From: Cristatella mucedo
Lineage: Eukaryota > Bryozoa > Phylactolaemata > Cristatellidae
Direction: 5' to 3'
NCBI GenBank assembly: GCA_009760855.2
Contig: WPIO01000031.1
Coordinates: 2,419,001-2,483,000, forward strand
DNA length: 64,000 nucleotides
The stretch's first letter is position 1. Every line of letters starts with the position of its first letter. Under the pieces are notes generated by a model. It did not search any database and was not told the origin of the DNA. It was given only the letters and a program-made list of their open reading frames with translations. The position numbers and the translations under genes are program-made. Positions 56,601-58,699 of the stretch are shown one piece after another.

Positions 56601-58682
56601 CATACAAGTAAGGTTAGTTGTAATGTGAACAGTGTCAGCACATGGAAGCACACAAAGGACAAATCACAGAATCACAGGGACCCACTAAATGCTGTGATAA
56701 ATAGATGTATTTTTGTTTCTTTTTAAATGTGGTAAAATCAGGAGATGTCACAACACAATTCAAGAGTGAGTTCCAGGCTGTGGGAACATACGAACTAAAA
56801 GCCCAGTCTCAAAAGGATTTCAGGTTTGTAAGAGGCATAGCTAAACAATTAGATTCCAAAAAGCAAGTGTAAGATGCTTAGCCTGGTAGAGCAGTAGATC
56901 TGATAGGTAGGCTGGAGCCAAAAAATGAAAGGACCTAAAAGTGAGTGACAAAACCTTGAAGTCAATGCGTTTCTTGACTGGGAGCCAGTACAGGTCGGGG
57001 AGAAGTGATGTGGCAACTGCGACGCTCACGAAGGACAAGCCTAGATGCAGTTTTTTTAACCAGCTGCAGGCGCCTGATTGCACAGGCCGGTAGACCAGCA
57101 AGCAGTGAGCAACAGAAGTGAAGGACTGAAGTGGAAAGAAGAAGATGGGATACCACAACTGCATGGACCAATTTAGATGTGGTCTGTCCCTGTCTAGACA
57201 AGCCCGAATTTTACCTATGTAAAGTAACCGAAAACAGATATCATCGGGCCACCCCCCCCCCAATCATGAAAAGGCAAAGGCCTTTTGATTTATGAGAATT
57301 TATGTAGCTTTCCTCCAGCCTCCTTCGTCTGCCGTTTTATCAAAATCGCTCGAAGATGTGACGGTAATTTGTGCATGCAGTTTCCTTGTTTTGGCTGTGC
57401 CACTGGCTAGGTAATACACGATAATTGTTGACTAGCAATGTTCACAAAGTCTCTCCAATACATTTTACAAAAACGATCGGTCTTCAGTAGCACTCATTTC
57501 ATCTACACACTAGTGGTCATTAAACCTTCACAGACATCTGGGACTAGAGCAGCCAGGAAAATACTGTTACATTTTACCATTCTGATTAGTAATCCTAGGT
57601 CAGTGCTATTTAGCCGTCTGAAGAGCATAATTTAAATGGTAATTTTCTGGCTAGTCTCTAACCTAAGGCTATAGACGATTTTTGCATTAGCTACAAGGAA
57701 CGACGTATCATAATTGGAGCGATGAAGGTGCATACCTGCAGGCACAGCCCGGCCAGCGAACGACACTGCACTTTCACCATTGCCATTGTCGCTGCAGCTG
57801 CCGTTGCATCTGCTCAAAGAGAAAGTGGCTGCAGCAACAGCATTTCTGTCGGGACTGAGGGATGCATCGAGTCGGCTCAGGTCGGCTGAAGAGGCATTCA
57901 TAGAAGGACTTTCGGAATGCTGCAGCTCTCCTGTGCTGTCACGACTAAGCACTTCGAACGACTCGCCTATGCTGGTAGGGGTGGAGAGCTGTGGATTAGA
58001 TGATCCAGGTGACTGCAGTATGCTGTCGCTCTCTGTGATGCCTGCAAGGAAACGCTAGCCGGTAGTTACCTGCCCTGTGGGCAACCGAATAAGTGTGCTG
58101 GGTCTACGAAAAAGAGATCGCACCCTGTAGGCGGAACACTTCGAAGCTCTGCTGCCGATGCTACGACTGCAACCCTAACCTGGCAACGGTTCACTGCAAT
58201 CAGGGCAGAATTCATCACCGTCCATCAGATCGACCGTCGCTGAACACTTTGAACATGTGATCTGCACTTTTTCTGCAAGAAACCAAAGCAAGAGAGAAGC
58301 ATGCAGCCTTTCCGAAATGGAGCAAGGCACGAGGCACATTTGAGGGCAGTGGGGGCAGGAGTGTGTGTCAGGGTTGAGCAGATAGTGTAGAGGAGAGCAG
58401 TAATTAATGACAAGTGACAAGCACATCAAGGCAGACACAGAGATGCAGACATAGAGATGCAGGTATAAAGAGCAGCCGTGCACGATGCTACTTACGCCCA
58501 AAAAAAGGCGATCTGCATTTACTGCAGAACTTCGGGAACCGTCCGTTTCGAAGCTGCGCTGCCTTGCTACATTCTATCTGCCAGCATTTCAGTGCCACCA
58601 CAGCAGAGCACGTGTCGCACACGAAGCGGCTGCCACTATTGAAGACACGACCACCACAGAGACACTGGCCCACCACCTCCAT
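1..58682 (-). CDS. RNF213: RNF213 (mysterin)-like giant E3 ligase/AAA+ gene, N-terminal part, multi-exon
   Basis: This is the span of a split gene on the minus strand; the individual exons are listed separately. RNF213 is a very large cytosolic AAA+ ATPase and RING-type ubiquitin ligase linked to lipid droplets and to ubiquitin coating of bacteria. The identification rests on collinear similarity to human RNF213 as recalled: an N-terminal FCSQCGERLP-type zinc ribbon (here [10 protein letters not shown]), then a CBM20 with [14 protein letters not shown] and YKYFIKNG, then linker segments such as [13 protein letters not shown] and [16 protein letters not shown], and stalk segments such as [11 protein letters not shown] and [18 protein letters not shown]. 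All exon phases agree along the chain. The seven N-terminal exons total 691 codons, cassette 2 has 658, cassette 1 has 677, and the last three exons continue past base 1. The AAA+ core and RING are not in the window. Internal duplication of the cassette is the main oddity. Confidence 0.88.
1030..1341 (-). CDS. RNF213: RNF213 exon D2
   Basis: A 312-nt exon reading [19 protein letters not shown] then [17 protein letters not shown] and [14 protein letters not shown]|gtaagt. Human has IIKHKNQFLDIWQL and VDSLLKMCGNV here. The acceptor ttacgtatag follows a T-rich tract. It is mostly helical, in the stalk region. A SINE remnant abuts the donor on the intron side. Confidence 0.85.
1730..1850 (-). CDS. 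RNF213: RNF213 exon D1 after the cassette
   Basis: A 121-nt exon reading [20 protein letters not shown] then [15 protein letters not shown]. Human RNF213 has KFGIVLSAVITKSWP and LKHLLTLADVKHVFRL in the same order, one of the clearest matches in the window. Acceptor tgtacag, donor T|gtaagt. Single copy. Confidence 0.82.
2130..2460 (-). mobile_element. Mariner/Tc1-like transposase fragment
   Basis: The minus-strand frame reads [19 protein letters not shown], the C-terminal signature of IS630/Tc1/mariner transposases (WP.QSPDLNPIENLW). There is no complete catalytic domain and stops flank it. Confidence 0.55.
2660..3320. repeat. Remnant of Tc1-flank sequence with an inverted repeat
   Basis: It is related to the regions at 16.3-16.8, 18.2-18.6 and 39.9-40.3 kb. 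Two arms, catttctgattttggttgg near 2720 and ctaaccaaaatcagaaatg near 2830, form an imperfect hairpin and may be an old terminal inverted repeat. Confidence 0.45.
3325..3405 (+). mobile_element. 3' tail of CR1/L2-like LINE
   Basis: It contains the tail motif gtgcctagaaagagatt..agttctctgacggtgctat followed by attattaatagtatta. The same tail ends every copy of this LINE family in the window. Confidence 0.6.
3410..3930 (-). mobile_element. Tc1-like transposase remnant at the duplication edge
   Basis: Minus-strand frames give [19 protein letters not shown], similar to the Tc1 segment after the first catalytic Asp. Upstream, in the paralogous copy at 22.88-23.35 kb, is a helix-turn-helix-like part ([20 protein letters not shown]). 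It is broken by several stops. The duplication edge at about 3475 falls inside it. Confidence 0.5.
4505..5378 (+). mobile_element. CR1/L2-like LINE fragment (unit 1 only)
   Basis: It encodes the degenerate C-terminal part of the reverse transcriptase ORF ([20 protein letters not shown], then [20 protein letters not shown] in related copies) and ends in the family tail and (ATT)n. Unit 2 lacks it at the same site near 23.88 kb, so it inserted after the duplication or was lost from unit 2. Confidence 0.75.
5851..5961 (-). CDS. RNF213: RNF213 cassette 1 exon C11
   Basis: A 111-nt exon reading [18 protein letters not shown] then [19 protein letters not shown]|gtaact; phase 0 to 0. Human has [20 protein letters not shown] here. 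It splices on to the exon ending at 1850. Confidence 0.78.
6210..6308 (-). CDS. RNF213: RNF213 cassette 1 exon C10
   Basis: A 99-nt exon encoding [20 protein letters not shown] and the following [13 protein letters not shown]; phase 0 to 0; acceptor gtctctag, donor AAG|gtcagt. The protein is identical to unit 2. Confidence 0.78.
6351..6429. repeat. (TA)n microsatellite
   Basis: About 40 TA units, 43 bases from the acceptor of exon C10. The unit 2 copy at 24769-24805 is half as long and followed by a T-run. Confidence 0.95.
6803..7133 (-). CDS. RNF213: RNF213 cassette 1 exon C9
   Basis: A 331-nt exon reading [20 protein letters not shown] then [18 protein letters not shown], ending [10 protein letters not shown]|gttagt. 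It differs from unit 2 at about nine of 110 residues. Confidence 0.78.
7332..7399 (-). CDS. RNF213: RNF213 cassette 1 exon C8 (short)
   Basis: A 68-nt exon reading [20 protein letters not shown]; acceptor ccaccgtag, donor TG|gtgagt; phase 0 in, phase 2 out. It is needed to join C7 and C9 in frame. Confidence 0.68.
7793..7988 (-). CDS. RNF213: RNF213 cassette 1 exon C7
   Basis: A 196-nt exon reading [20 protein letters not shown] to [12 protein letters not shown]|gttagt. The acceptor is tttttttccag with seven T, one fewer than in unit 2. If the T-run were coding this would be a frameshift in unit 1; with the phase-consistent acceptor it is only a shorter pyrimidine tract. Confidence 0.68.
8459..8668 (-). 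CDS. RNF213: RNF213 cassette 1 exon C6
   Basis: A 210-nt exon reading [20 protein letters not shown] then [18 protein letters not shown] and [15 protein letters not shown]. It matches human WLGALPVLH and the downstream ALEGL segment. Acceptor attgcag, donor AT|gtgagt. Confidence 0.8.
8947..9206 (-). CDS. RNF213: RNF213 cassette 1 exon C5
   Basis: A 260-nt exon reading [20 protein letters not shown] then [18 protein letters not shown] and ending EHHFRDS. It is helical and corresponds to the human segment with LFVVEKIELLLEGSLDW. Acceptor attgcag, donor AG|gtgatt. Confidence 0.78.
9650..9691. repeat. (TA)n microsatellite
   Basis: About 21 TA units. The unit 2 counterpart at 28006-28036 is interrupted by tatgtatgtgtg. 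Confidence 0.9.
9803..10155 (-). CDS. RNF213: RNF213 cassette 1 exon C4
   Basis: A 353-nt exon reading [20 protein letters not shown] then [18 protein letters not shown] and ending [11 protein letters not shown]|gtgagc. It has 16 more codons than the unit 2 copy. Phase 1 in, phase 0 out; acceptor tttatag. Confidence 0.78.
10156..11239. other. Intron between C3 and C4 of unit 1 (proximal part)
   Basis: No gene. It contains the empty insertion site (gacatactttgctag near 10750) that in unit 2 is occupied by the LINE at 29062-29798. Confidence 0.6.
11240..11950. mobile_element. TIR-bounded non-autonomous DNA element, unit 1 copy
   Basis: The left end has gtgccgataggcaacccgac then aaaagcatgccgac motifs. 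The right end, read in reverse, has atcatcggcacggcatccc and acaaaaagctc, forming imperfect terminal inverted repeats. The interior holds one ~200-base module (ttccacaataaacgtcagaa...). No coding capacity is seen. The superfamily is unknown. Confidence 0.5.
12015..12135 (+). mobile_element. tRNA-derived SINE, family B (unit 1)
   Basis: It has tttaatgaccaaggtcacgg then gggctcgagcccgg (box B-like, about 12060) and ends ctctcagggtgctttac, resembling the LINE tail. The same family is found at 32578, 48225 and 54425. Confidence 0.5.
12384..12560 (+). mobile_element. 3' end of CR1/L2-like LINE
   Basis: A short 5'-truncated copy: gtgcatgtcatccctaacca, then the tail aaagcgcctagaaagagatt and gagggtgctttatcaagtgc, ending in attattatt. 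It is at a different site from the unit 2 LINE, so they are independent insertions. Confidence 0.8.
13005..13204 (-). CDS. RNF213: RNF213 cassette 1 exon C3, CBM20 second half
   Basis: A 200-nt exon reading [20 protein letters not shown] then [20 protein letters not shown] and [14 protein letters not shown]; acceptor gttatag, donor G|gtatgc. The aromatic residues (Tyr, two Trp) that may stack on glucan in CBM20 are kept here, unlike the C and R substitutions in unit 2. That assignment to sugar binding is inference. Confidence 0.82.
13205..15532. other. Intron between C2 and C3 of unit 1
   Basis: No exon recognised. A minus-strand open frame continues from C3 up to 13461 and is also partly kept in unit 2 (36616-36828), but it has no matching splice phase and no family similarity. 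13.2-15.5 kb is collinear with 36.57-39.08 kb. Confidence 0.55.
15533..15676 (-). CDS. RNF213: RNF213 cassette 1 exon C2, CBM20 first half
   Basis: A 144-nt exon reading [20 protein letters not shown] then [17 protein letters not shown]; acceptor ttgattgtag, donor AG|gtctgt. The borders are the same as in unit 2. The [13 protein letters not shown] strand is the CBM20 start as in human RNF213. Confidence 0.8.
15905..17755 (+). mobile_element. Tc1-like element remnant, first nested tandem copy
   Basis: It begins near tttgacccataaatgaggca with a (CA)n tract and runs to tcaaattgag. Parts of a plus-strand Tc1 transposase can be read with frameshifts ([12 protein letters not shown]-like region near 17500). 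It stops in mid-transposase where the second copy begins. Confidence 0.6.
16001..16036. repeat. (CA)n microsatellite
   Basis: About 18 CA units in the first nested Tc1 repeat. The related tracts are at 17828-17952 (impure) and 39553-39604. Confidence 0.9.
17756..20080 (+). mobile_element. Tc1-like element remnant, second nested tandem copy
   Basis: The plus-strand transposase can be followed through frameshifts: [10 protein letters not shown] near 19058, [15 protein letters not shown] near 19365, DESKFRLF near 19528, and [20 protein letters not shown]-like sequence near 19875. These are DD34E (Tc1) landmarks. Many stops mean no active product. A minus-strand fragment ([12 protein letters not shown]) near 18800 indicates a second, older element. 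Confidence 0.7.
17828..17952. repeat. Impure (CA)n tract
   Basis: CA-rich with CACATA and CATGCA interruptions. Open frames across it on either strand are artefacts of the dinucleotide repeat. Confidence 0.85.
19900..21424. other. Intron between C1 and C2 of unit 1, no gene seen
   Basis: Apart from the Tc1 tail up to about 20080, I see only scattered stops and no splice-bounded open frame. Part of the sequence (20880-21460) matches 44.07-44.58 kb in unit 2. Confidence 0.6.
21425..21483 (-). CDS. RNF213: RNF213 cassette 1 exon C1 (short linker)
   Basis: A 59-nt exon reading [19 protein letters not shown] plus two bases of Trp; acceptor ctgcttcag, donor TG|gtgagt; phase 0 in, phase 2 out. Because it starts in phase 0 it can be joined directly to C11 of unit 2, bypassing the broken N7 copy. 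Confidence 0.6.
21587..21792. repeat. Long compound (CA)n/(CG)n/(TGCA) tract
   Basis: About 200 bases of alternating purine-pyrimidine, including gcgcgcgcgcgcgcg at 21618-21634 followed by two long CA runs. It is strongly Z-DNA-prone by composition. It lies about 100 bases from exon C1. The unit 2 tract (44695-44732) is far shorter. Confidence 0.9.
22267..22860 (-). pseudogene. Truncated, frameshifted copy of exon N7 at the duplication junction
   Basis: The donor end ([13 protein letters not shown]|gtaagt) and about 590 bases match exon N7 at 45192-45735, but the reading frame is broken around [13 protein letters not shown]. At about 22.865 kb the similarity stops and Tc1-like DNA begins. 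The acceptor of N7 is absent, so normal splicing into this copy is not expected. Confidence 0.75.
22870..23352 (-). mobile_element. Tc1-like transposase remnant, copy beginning unit 2
   Basis: Paralogue of 3475-3930. The N-terminal part reads [19 protein letters not shown] and [15 protein letters not shown], resembling a Tc1 DNA-binding domain. It is truncated at 22.87 kb where it joins exon N7 sequence. Confidence 0.5.
24384..24494 (-). CDS. RNF213: RNF213 cassette 2 exon C11 (last of the cassette)
   Basis: A 111-nt exon reading [18 protein letters not shown] then [15 protein letters not shown]; phase 0 to 0. It matches human [20 protein letters not shown]. It is the most diverged exon between units, with 14 of 37 residues differing. 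The donor CAG|gtaatt could splice in frame to C1 of unit 1 (21483) or to the exon ending at 1850. Confidence 0.7.
24628..24726 (-). CDS. RNF213: RNF213 cassette 2 exon C10
   Basis: A 99-nt exon reading [20 protein letters not shown] and ending TLQTRADK|gtcagt; phase 0 to 0. Human RNF213 has VFQGTLAATKRWLREVF here. The acceptor gtctctag lies about 40 bases from a (TA)n tract, as in unit 1. Confidence 0.75.
24769..24805. repeat. (TA)n microsatellite, unit 2
   Basis: About 18 TA units followed by a run of T, next to exon C10. Confidence 0.9.
25195..25525 (-). CDS. RNF213: RNF213 cassette 2 exon C9
   Basis: A 331-nt exon reading [20 protein letters not shown] and [18 protein letters not shown], ending [10 protein letters not shown]|gttagt. 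It is Leu-rich helical and aligns with the human RNF213 segment around NILEMLLRLLDTYRDK and the helices after it. Acceptor tttcactgcag. Confidence 0.75.
25721..25788 (-). CDS. RNF213: RNF213 cassette 2 exon C8 (short)
   Basis: A 68-nt exon reading [20 protein letters not shown], phase 0 in and phase 2 out, joining C7 to C9. The acceptor ends ctacagtgg-complement (cactgtag) and the donor is GG|gtgagt. The sequence is nearly identical in unit 1, apart from the last codons. Confidence 0.68.
26181..26376 (-). CDS. RNF213: RNF213 cassette 2 exon C7
   Basis: A 196-nt exon reading [20 protein letters not shown] then [17 protein letters not shown] and ending AFSSQ|gttagt. I chose the acceptor after a run of eight T (ttttttttccag) because it is the only one fitting the phase-2 end of C6. 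An open frame continues upstream to 26450 ([20 protein letters not shown]), which could be coding if another acceptor were used. Confidence 0.68.
26839..27048 (-). CDS. RNF213: RNF213 cassette 2 exon C6
   Basis: A 210-nt exon reading [20 protein letters not shown] then [16 protein letters not shown] and ending ETFKQDTTH. It aligns with human TYTWLGALPVLHCCMEL, including the Trp-Leu and Leu-Pro positions. Donor AT|gtgagt, phase 2. Confidence 0.78.
27299..27558 (-). CDS. RNF213: RNF213 cassette 2 exon C5
   Basis: A 260-nt exon starting [17 protein letters not shown] and ending [13 protein letters not shown]; phase 0 in, phase 2 out. It is predicted helical. It corresponds to the RNF213 linker segment with LIVLFVVEKIELLLEG in human. 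Acceptor attgcag, donor AG|gtgatt. Confidence 0.75.
28006..28036. repeat. (TA)n-like microsatellite, unit 2
   Basis: A short interrupted TA tract orthologous to the one at 9650. Confidence 0.8.
28144..28448 (-). CDS. RNF213: RNF213 cassette 2 exon C4
   Basis: A 305-nt exon reading [20 protein letters not shown] and ending [11 protein letters not shown]; phase 1 in, phase 0 out. Human RNF213 has a DWHQYYDI segment at the matching place. It is 48 nt (16 codons) shorter than the unit 1 copy because sequence after PKDSY is missing, and the frame is kept. Confidence 0.75.
29062..29798 (+). mobile_element. Second LINE family (CR1/Rex1-like), 3' fragment with target duplication
   Basis: An open frame of about 190 codons gives the RT C-terminal region: [35 protein letters not shown] and [17 protein letters not shown]. 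It ends cagacggagatacacat. Flanking catact on both sides fits a short target duplication, and unit 1 has the empty site. It is 5'-truncated; an in-frame stop precedes the main frame. Confidence 0.75.
30405..32545. mobile_element. Same TIR element, unit 2 copy with expanded interior
   Basis: The left end is gtgccaataggcaacccgat with aaaagcacgccgac. The right end (cttttgtcggggtgccctgc) is the inverted partner. The interior carries many decayed copies of the ~170-200-base module (markers: tttccacaat, gattccaaatta, caccaaattgc, gaatggcaatacagct), some in inverse orientation. An LTR-like insert lies at 32.17-32.42 kb. Confidence 0.5.
32174..32418 (+). mobile_element. Possible solo LTR
   Basis: Over 245 bases it shows a TATA box (gtggtatataagtaa near 32246) and, about 90 bases on, a polyadenylation signal (gtgaataaacgtctttg) followed by a short U5-like stretch. 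The region is GC-richer than its surroundings and interrupts the module array. The exact ends and target duplication are not resolved. Confidence 0.4.
32578..32705 (+). mobile_element. tRNA-derived SINE, family B (unit 2)
   Basis: cacccagtggttgaagtgct is box A-like. ccaaggtcaaggtgaatg and gatcgtggacctgtagcata follow. It is degenerate at box B and the counterpart of 12015-12135. Confidence 0.45.
32727..35774 (+). mobile_element. CR1/L2-like LINE, endonuclease plus reverse transcriptase, inactive
   Basis: A 5'-truncated, 3.05-kb element. The endonuclease part (32726-33362) shows [38 protein letters not shown] and the C-terminal [10 protein letters not shown], but a frameshift near 33120 breaks it. 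The reverse transcriptase (34034-34876) shows [46 protein letters not shown] and [10 protein letters not shown]. Stops occur at about 34876 and 35167. The C-terminal AARLV-type region follows to 35516. It ends in the tail gcgcctagagagagattaag and (ATT)n. It encodes a non-LTR retrotransposon polyprotein and lies in an RNF213 intron on the opposite strand. Confidence 0.9.
36372..36571 (-). CDS. RNF213: RNF213 cassette 2 exon C3, CBM20 second half
   Basis: A 200-nt exon reading [20 protein letters not shown] then [19 protein letters not shown] and [14 protein letters not shown]. It matches the IPYKYVIYNG segment of the human RNF213 CBM20. Acceptor gttatag, donor G|gtatgt. The Trp after SG in unit 1 is Arg here, and the following DGW is kept. 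Confidence 0.8.
37587..37608. repeat. (GA)n microsatellite
   Basis: About 11 GA units in unit 2, absent from the matching place in unit 1 (near 14.2 kb). Confidence 0.9.
38548..38656 (-). pseudogene. Extra partial copy of CBM20 exon C3
   Basis: About 105 bases repeat the acceptor and first half of exon C3 (acceptor side ataatctataac, [10 protein letters not shown] region, TACTTGTACTTCATTAA). The second half and donor are missing, and small changes disturb the frame. It lies about 0.4 kb from C2 of unit 2 and has no counterpart in unit 1. Confidence 0.7.
39083..39226 (-). CDS. RNF213: RNF213 cassette 2 exon C2, CBM20 first half
   Basis: A 144-nt exon after acceptor ttgattgtag, donor AG|gtctgt. 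It reads [20 protein letters not shown] then [15 protein letters not shown]. Human RNF213 has VTVFFHAIISLHFPF at this place, the first strand of its CBM20. It differs from the unit 1 copy at 10 residues but at only one silent site. Confidence 0.78.
39440..41800 (+). mobile_element. Tc1-like element remnant, unit 2 copy
   Basis: A single copy where unit 1 has two. Its first 1.7 kb matches 15.9-17.6 kb closely. The end encodes [20 protein letters not shown] and [20 protein letters not shown], the Tc1 C-terminal part. It is broken by frameshifts. Confidence 0.7.
42071..43840 (-). mobile_element. CR1/L2-like LINE with long open reverse transcriptase frame
   Basis: A 1.77-kb 5'-truncated copy on the minus strand, in the same orientation as RNF213. 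The frame 42369-43763 is open for 464 codons: [65 protein letters not shown], and the catalytic [10 protein letters not shown], then the thumb with [16 protein letters not shown]. In this family the usual residue in LDLS.AFDT is Ala, and here it is Val. The lack of stops suggests a young insertion. The endonuclease is missing, so it cannot move by itself. The (ATT)n tail is at 42071. Confidence 0.9.
44553..44602 (-). CDS. RNF213: RNF213 cassette 2 exon C1 (short linker)
   Basis: A 50-nt exon reading [16 protein letters not shown] and ending with two bases that complete a Trp with C2. Acceptor ctgcttcag, donor TG|gtgagt; phase 0 in, phase 2 out. The equivalent in unit 1 (21425-21483) is 59 nt and has the same phases. 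Confidence 0.6.
44695..44732. repeat. (CA)n microsatellite
   Basis: About 18 CA units, the unit 2 counterpart of the much longer tract at 21587-21792. Confidence 0.9.
45192..45969 (-). CDS. RNF213: RNF213 exon N7, large acidic/Ser-rich exon
   Basis: A 778-nt exon, acceptor gttgtag, donor AGT|gtaagt. It encodes about 259 residues of low complexity, starting [20 protein letters not shown] and ending PHESGDS, with an acidic tail ([20 protein letters not shown]). The frame stays open beyond the acceptor to 46190 (338 residues from an ATG), so an alternative first exon is possible. The right edge of the large tandem duplication cuts through this exon near 45.735 kb. The other, decayed copy is at 22267-22860. 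Confidence 0.65.
45990..47780. other. Intron between N6 and N7, GC-rich patch then no gene
   Basis: 46040-46190 is CpG-rich (ctcgcgcacgagcatgcgac) and lies just 5' of exon N7 in gene orientation, so an internal promoter is conceivable. From 46.2 to 47.8 kb I see no supported exon or repeat of known type. Confidence 0.4.
47790..47919 (-). CDS. RNF213: RNF213 exon N6
   Basis: A 130-nt exon reading [20 protein letters not shown] and ending VIDCTSL at donor AG|gtataa. It enters in phase 1 and leaves in phase 2, exactly what is needed to join N5 to N7. The acceptor is tttcaaag. It is short with no domain; the support is phase and an open frame in otherwise stop-rich DNA. Confidence 0.5.
48139..48208. 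repeat. (TA)n microsatellite
   Basis: About 35 TA units, next to the head or tail of a SINE. Confidence 0.95.
48225..48395 (-). mobile_element. tRNA-derived SINE, family B
   Basis: Reverse strand: box B ggttcgagcct at 48304-48314, followed by gaggcatattagaaac. The 3' end agagatctaagttttcttag and ggaactat resembles the tail of the CR1/L2-like LINE, consistent with LINE-driven mobilisation. Confidence 0.55.
48590..48845 (-). mobile_element. CR1/L2-like LINE 3' fragment
   Basis: (AAT)n followed by the reverse of the family tail (acttaatctctctctaggcc) and 3' UTR (agcataacatggttaggggt). Confidence 0.75.
49285..49319. repeat. Perfect 13-bp inverted repeat
   Basis: agtgaaggcccct, loop aagcctaag, aggggccttcact: a 13-bp stem with a 9-base loop. 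No T-run or gene end adjoins it. It lies next to a SINE-like fragment (cgattgcctgttgcacgact). Confidence 0.9.
49405..49480 (+). mobile_element. CR1/L2-like LINE tail
   Basis: cacctagaaagagattgatt, gagttctctgagggcgctgt and (ATT)n, abutting the SINE at 49487. Confidence 0.65.
49487..49683 (-). mobile_element. tRNA-derived SINE, family A
   Basis: Reverse strand: tagccgagggtaaaggtgc (box A-like) and ggttcgagtcc (box B, 49612-49622), then a tail ctgccactttacaagtgagg also found at 61.1 kb. It is a non-functional tRNA fold, hence SINE rather than tRNA. Confidence 0.6.
49684..51217. other. Intron between N5 and N6
   Basis: Besides the direct repeat I see no supported exon. 51040-51130 has CAG/CAA-rich sequence. 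An open frame at 50449-50784 (+) has no recognisable similarity. Confidence 0.45.
49757..50003. repeat. Two-copy direct repeat, about 130 bp
   Basis: aggagcctgctttcggctat at 49760 and aggagcctgatttcggctat at 49889, each followed by related text to ctctgttcggtat / ctctgtttggtat. Confidence 0.75.
51218..51616 (-). CDS. RNF213: RNF213 exon N5, Ala/Ser-rich
   Basis: A 399-nt exon after acceptor tttgacag. It encodes two poly-Ala tracts (after QAPTK and after [12 protein letters not shown]) within Ser/Glu-rich sequence, and the gcagcagc runs are visible in the DNA. The donor chosen is CCAGACG|gtgata. A second donor 18 bases further (GCTT|gtgagc) keeps the same phase and would add six residues. Confidence 0.55.
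52235..52560. repeat. Degenerate minisatellite split by the hAT element
   Basis: Units like tccttcatcctacatgctcc repeat imperfectly at 52235-52322 and resume at 52509-52556 (tcctccatcctgctcctcgg). The hAT element sits inside. Confidence 0.6.
52323..52508 (+). mobile_element. Non-autonomous hAT element of SPIN/URR1 type
   Basis: It is 186 bp. The 5' end cagcggttgtcaacctgtgg, then gtcgcgacccttttgggggt; the 3' end, read in reverse, cagtggttctcaactttccc and aatgtcgcgaccc. The interior has cctaaggccatcggaaaaca and gtcgccacaacatgatgaat. These match, as I recall them, the termini and interior of the short SPIN (hAT-Charlie) elements known from several tetrapods and rodent URR1. Flanking 8-mers (acctacac / tcctccat) share five positions, an eroded target duplication in a repetitive context. 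It has no coding capacity. Confidence 0.85.
52627..52806 (-). CDS. RNF213: RNF213 exon N4, low-complexity region
   Basis: A 180-nt exon after acceptor tttgtag, reading [20 protein letters not shown] and ending [10 protein letters not shown] at donor G|gtatgg; phase 1 to 1. It is disordered and Ser/Pro rich. The hAT element at 52323-52508 sits in the following intron, 118 bases from this donor. Confidence 0.6.
53660..54185 (-). mobile_element. CR1/L2-like LINE 3' fragment
   Basis: (AAT)n at 53662-53697, then the reversed tail and 3' UTR, then RT C-terminal sequence (gcaggtggtacgatgcttgg), ending at aagggacctaaaagt. 5'-truncated. Confidence 0.85.
54425..54560 (-). mobile_element. tRNA-derived SINE, family B
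   Basis: Reverse strand: box A-like tggcccagcggttaaattgc, then ggtcgttgggtcgagcctca (box B-like), ending gcctgaataaagattaggc. It is the best-preserved tRNA-like head of this family in the window. Confidence 0.6.
54640..55105 (+). mobile_element. Second LINE family (CR1/Rex1-like) 3' fragment
   Basis: It encodes [20 protein letters not shown] and [13 protein letters not shown], parallel to the copy at 29.06 kb, and ends gttacaggcggagatatat. Confidence 0.75.
55120..56425 (+). mobile_element. Divergent CR1/L2-like LINE fragment
   Basis: Decayed endonuclease ([14 protein letters not shown] near 55260) and the linker before the RT ([34 protein letters not shown] near 56050). Multiple stops. A tail of the second LINE family (acggagatacattacatta) interrupts it at about 55.9 kb. 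Confidence 0.65.
56437..57240 (-). mobile_element. CR1/L2-like LINE 3' fragment
   Basis: (ATA)n then the reversed tail (ccatctctttctaggcactt), 3' UTR and degenerate RT C-terminus ([20 protein letters not shown]). 5'-truncated near 57240. Confidence 0.85.
57736..58041 (-). CDS. RNF213: RNF213 exon N3, Ser-rich low-complexity region
   Basis: A 306-nt exon, acceptor ccttgcag, donor G|gtatgc, phase 1 to 1. The product is Ser/Asn/Asp rich (for example [20 protein letters not shown]). It has no recognised fold and corresponds to the disordered N-terminal region of RNF213. The call rests on open frame, phase and position. Confidence 0.65.
58180..58272 (-). CDS. RNF213: RNF213 exon N2, second zinc ribbon
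   Basis: The frame reads [28 protein letters not shown], with two CxxC pairs. It resembles the N-terminus of human RNF213 (CPSC...FCSQCGERLPP), which anchors this as the 5' end of the gene. The acceptor is ttgcag and the donor G|gttagg. It is 93 nt, phase 1 in and phase 1 out. Confidence 0.78.
58496..58682 (-). CDS. RNF213: RNF213 exon N1, start codon and first zinc ribbon
   Basis: It begins [14 protein letters not shown] and ends [12 protein letters not shown]. The ATG is the first Met after an in-frame TAA about 18 bases upstream. It contains CDTC and CSKC pairs plus further Cys, like a treble-clef or zinc-ribbon module. The donor is C|gtaagt, phase 1, which matches exon N2. A non-coding 5' exon further upstream is possible. 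I found no clear TATA box close to this ATG. Confidence 0.72.
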
Positions 58683-58699
58683 GTCACCACTGTAGTGTT

